The notes beneath the pieces were generated by a model, which had not been told where the DNA came from, did no database searches, and saw only the letters and a list, made by a program, of their open reading frames with translations. Made by a program: the position numbers and the translations under genes. This document shows, piece by piece, positions 59,804 through 64,000 of a stretch of DNA of 64,000 nucleotides; positions within the stretch are counted from its first letter, which is position 1, and each line of letters opens with the position of its first letter. Source of the stretch: Propionibacteriales bacterium. Lineage in GTDB: Bacteria > Actinomycetota > Actinomycetes > Propionibacteriales > Nocardioidaceae. The stretch is taken from assembly GCA_026392455.1 (NCBI GenBank), contig JAPLCB010000004.1:682001-746000 (forward strand), in the 5' to 3' direction.

Positions 59804-61011
59804 TCAACCTCGAAACCCCCAAGAAGATCCGGCCCCTCGTCGACCAGGCTCACCAGGTCGCGATGAACATGCTGCGGCCGATCTCGCGCAAGTACGACCA
59901 GGCCGAGCACGAGTACCCCAAGGAACTCGACATGCTGGCCGCGATGATCGACGGTCTGGCCGACTCGGGCGCTTCCGAGGGCGCCGGTGCGGCAGGAGTC
60001 AGGCGCGACGAGAAGGCGGTCGAGAAGGGCAACAAGAACGGGGCGAACCTCGCGTCGGTGCTGTCCGTGCTGGAGATGTGCTGGGGCGACGTGGGCCTGA
60101 CCCTGTCGATGCCCCGTCAGGGTCTCGGCAACTCCGCGATCGCGTCGGTGGCCAACGACGAGCAGTCCGAGCGTTTCAAGGGCACCTGGGCCGCCATGGC
60201 GATCACCGAGCCGTCGTTCGGGTCCGACTCCGCTGCGGTGTCGACCACCGCGGTCAAGGACGGCGACGAGTACGTCATCAACGGCGAGAAGATCTACGTC
60301 ACCGCCGGCGAGCGCGCCGACAGCGTCGTGGTCTGGGCCACCCTGGACAAGAGCCTGGGCCGGGCCGCCATCAAGTCCTTCGTGGTCACCAAGGGCACCC
60401 CGGGTATGCGGGTCGAACGGCTCGAGCACAAGCTCGGCATCCGGGCGTCGGACACGGCTGTGATCATCTTCGAGGACTGCCGGGTCCCGGCGGCGAACCT
60501 TCTGGGATCCCCGGAGATCGACACCAAGGTCGGCTTCGCCGGCGCGATGGCGACCTTCGACAACACCAGGCCGCTGGTCGCCGCGATGGCGGTCGGCTGC
60601 GCGCGGGCGTCGTTGGACCTGACCCGGGACGTCCTGGCCCAGGCCGGTATCGAGATCGACTACGACAAGCCGGCCCTCACCCAGTCGGCCGCCGCGGCGA
60701 CGTTCCTGCAGCTCGAGGCGGACTGGGAGGCGGCGTACCTGCTGACCCTGCAGTCGGCGTGGATGGCCGACAACCGGGAGCCGAACTCGATGGAGGCCTC
60801 GATGGCCAAGGCCAAGGCCGGCCGGATGGGCAGCGACGTCACCCTGCGCTGCGTCGAGCTCGCCGGCACCCTGGGCTACTCCGAGACCGATCTGCTCGAG
60901 AAGTGGGGCCGGGACTCGAAGATCCTGGACATCTTCGAGGGCACCCAGCAGATCCAGCAGCTGATCGTGGCCCGCCGGATCCTGGGGCTCACCTCGGCCG
61001 AGCTCAAGTGA
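59800..61011 (+). CDS. Acyl-CoA dehydrogenase
   Basis: AMAITEPSFGSDSAAVSTTAVKDGDEYVINGEKIYVT, DIFEGTQQIQQLIVARRIL; start overlaps the upstream stop. Confidence 0.94.
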   Translation: MINLETPKKIRPLVDQAHQVAMNMLRPISRKYDQAEHEYPKELDMLAAMIDGLADSGASEGAGAAGVRRDEKAVEKGNKNGANLASVLSVLEMCWGDVGLTLSMPRQGLGNSAIASVANDEQSERFKGTWAAMAITEPSFGSDSAAVSTTAVKDGDEYVINGEKIYVTAGERADSVVVWATLDKSLGRAAIKSFVVTKGTPGMRVERLEHKLGIRASDTAVIIFEDCRVPAANLLGSPEIDTKVGFAGAMATFDNTRPLVAAMAVGCARASLDLTRDVLAQAGIEIDYDKPALTQSAAAATFLQLEADWEAAYLLTLQSAWMADNREPNSMEASMAKAKAGRMGSDVTLRCVELAGTLGYSETDLLEKWGRDSKILDIFEGTQQIQQLIVARRILGLTSAELK

Positions 61012-61015
61012 CCGT

Positions 61016-62062
61016 CTAGGACACCTGCGCAGCAGCACTGGACGCCTCGACCCGGTACAGGGTCGGGGCGTTCCGTGCGTGCCGGGCGAACTCGGCGATG
61101 ATCCGGCCGCTGACACCGGCCCGCTGGTCGGCGTGGCAGAGCACCACGGCGGACCCGCCGAAGCCGCCACCGGTCAGCCGGGCGCCCAGGGCGCCCGCAG
61201 CCAGCGCGGACGTCACGACCAGGTCCAGCTCCGGGCAGGAGACCTCGAAGTCGTCACGCAGGGACAGGTGCGACGCGGTCATCAGGTCACCGACCTCGGA
61301 CCAGTCCGACTGCTGAAGAGCGGCCACGAAGCTGCGCACCCGGTACTGCTCGGTGACCACGTGCCGGGCCCGGCGTCGCAGGCGTTCCTCGGGGAGATCG
61401 GCGAGCTGCTCGTACGTCGCGGCAGCCAGGTGCTCCAGCCCGAGGACCGCGGCAGCCCGCTCGCAGTCGGCCCGTCGGTCCGAGTACCCGCTGCTGGCCA
61501 GCCGATGGGCGACCCCGGTGTCGACCACGAGGAGGTCCAGCCCGGCGCCGGCAGGATCGAAGGGCACCAGCGTCCGCGACCCGGCCGAGAAGTCGAGGAG
61601 CAGCGCGTGCCCGACCGCGCCGTACAGGGCAGCGGCCTGGTCCATCCCCCCGGTGGGGACACCGACGTGCTCGTTCTCGGCGCGGATGCACGCCGCTGCC
61701 AGTGCGTCGCGGTCGAGGCCCAGACCCAGGAGCGCATCGACGGCGACCGCGACGCTGCAGGTCAGAGCCGCCGAGCTGGACAGCCCCGCCCCCACCGGCA
61801 CCGTCGAGGACACGGCGACGTCCAGCGGCTCGTCCACCGCGAGGGCCGCCAGGACGCCCTCGACGTAACCGGTCCAGCCGGCCGGCTCGACGTCACTGGA
61901 ACGTCGGGAGACGGCGGCCCGCCTCACGGTGGCGCTGGTGCGTCGGTCGATGGCGATCGGGAGGCACAGGCCGCCGTTGTAGTCGAGGTGCTCACCGATC
62001 AGGTTCACCCGGCCGGGAGCACTCGCCGTTGCGCTGTTCACGTGTTCATCCTGCCGGAACAC
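61016..62062 (-). CDS. galK: Galactokinase
   Basis: APGRVNLIGEHLDYNGGLCLPIAID, VPVGAGLSSSAALTCSVA, GARLTGGGFGGSAV. Confidence 0.93.
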   Translation of the reverse strand: MFRQDEHVNSATASAPGRVNLIGEHLDYNGGLCLPIAIDRRTSATVRRAAVSRRSSDVEPAGWTGYVEGVLAALAVDEPLDVAVSSTVPVGAGLSSSAALTCSVAVAVDALLGLGLDRDALAAACIRAENEHVGVPTGGMDQAAALYGAVGHALLLDFSAGSRTLVPFDPAGAGLDLLVVDTGVAHRLASSGYSDRRADCERAAAVLGLEHLAAATYEQLADLPEERLRRRARHVVTEQYRVRSFVAALQQSDWSEVGDLMTASHLSLRDDFEVSCPELDLVVTSALAAGALGARLTGGGFGGSAVVLCHADQRAGVSGRIIAEFARHARNAPTLYRVEASSAAAQVS

Positions 62063-62073
62063 GCTGCCGGTAG

Positions 62074-63534
<1,461 letters not shown>

Positions 63535-63543
63535 TCGGCCAGG

Positions 63544-64000
63544 ATGAGGAACGTACTGGTGGTGGCCGCGCTGCGGGCCGAGGCGGCGTACATCCCGGAC
63601 GGCGTGCCGCTCGTCGTCACCGGCGTCGGCAAGACCAATGCCGGCATCGAGGTCACCCGGGCACTGCTGGCCTACGGGGACACCGCTGACCTCACGGTGC
63701 TGAACATCGGGACAGCCGGCGCGCTCCACCCCGGACTCACCGGACTGTGCCACCCGAGCACCGTGATCAACCACGACCTGAACGCCGACGCGATCCGCGC
63801 GATCGGACTGGATCCGCAGGAGCGTCTGGAGCTCGGTACCGGCGACGGGTCGGTGCTCGCGTCGGGCGACGTGTTCGTCCACGAGCCGGCCCGGCGCGAC
63901 GCGCTCGCCGAGCGGGCCGACCTCGTCGACATGGAGGCCTACGGCGTCGCCCTGGCGTGCCAGCGGTTCGGCGTCGACCTCGAGCTCGCCAAGCACGTCT
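63544..64000 (+). CDS. Nucleosidase/nucleoside phosphorylase-like protein, truncated by window end
   Basis: MRNVLVVAALRAEAAYIPDGVPLVVTGVGKTNAGIEVTRALL...NIGTAGALHPGLTGL...DMEAYGVALACQRF. Confidence 0.85.
   Translation, partial: MRNVLVVAALRAEAAYIPDGVPLVVTGVGKTNAGIEVTRALLAYGDTADLTVLNIGTAGALHPGLTGLCHPSTVINHDLNADAIRAIGLDPQERLELGTGDGSVLASGDVFVHEPARRDALAERADLVDMEAYGVALACQRFGVDLELAKHV

Overview
High-GC actinobacterial chromosome segment (Nocardioides-like by gene content; taxonomy is inference). Positions 1-~7050 look like an accessory region. It holds a truncated small resolvase, a secreted six-repeat NHL/PxKF protein, a frameshifted Crp/Fnr fragment, a class III nucleotide cyclase flanked by two decayed MsrA C-termini, an HTH protein and a large serine recombinase with nearby short repeats resembling att sites. 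From secG (~7153) onward the content is mostly conserved core: secG-rbpA, the pentose phosphate cluster (pgl-opcA-zwf-pgi-tal-tkt), ctaB/ctaA, an ABC exporter, the SUF Fe-S operon (sufR-B-D-Rieske-C-S-U-T), an acVLRF1-type release factor, bioA-F-D, an ABC-F protein, SURF1, moaA, dodecin, fabG-fabI, serB, NfeD/SPFH, cysG-like SUMT, a TrmH/SpoU methylase, def, a paired acyl-CoA dehydrogenase operon, galK, guaB1 and a truncated nucleosidase. The most interesting non-coding signals are: a three-copy intergenic repeat family (26.5, 36.8 and 43.2 kb) placed directly after stop codons; putative operators upstream of sufR and of the acyl-CoA dehydrogenase pair; and repeats near the serine recombinase. 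No tRNA, rRNA or CRISPR was recognised. No searches were run; all homology calls are from reading protein motifs.
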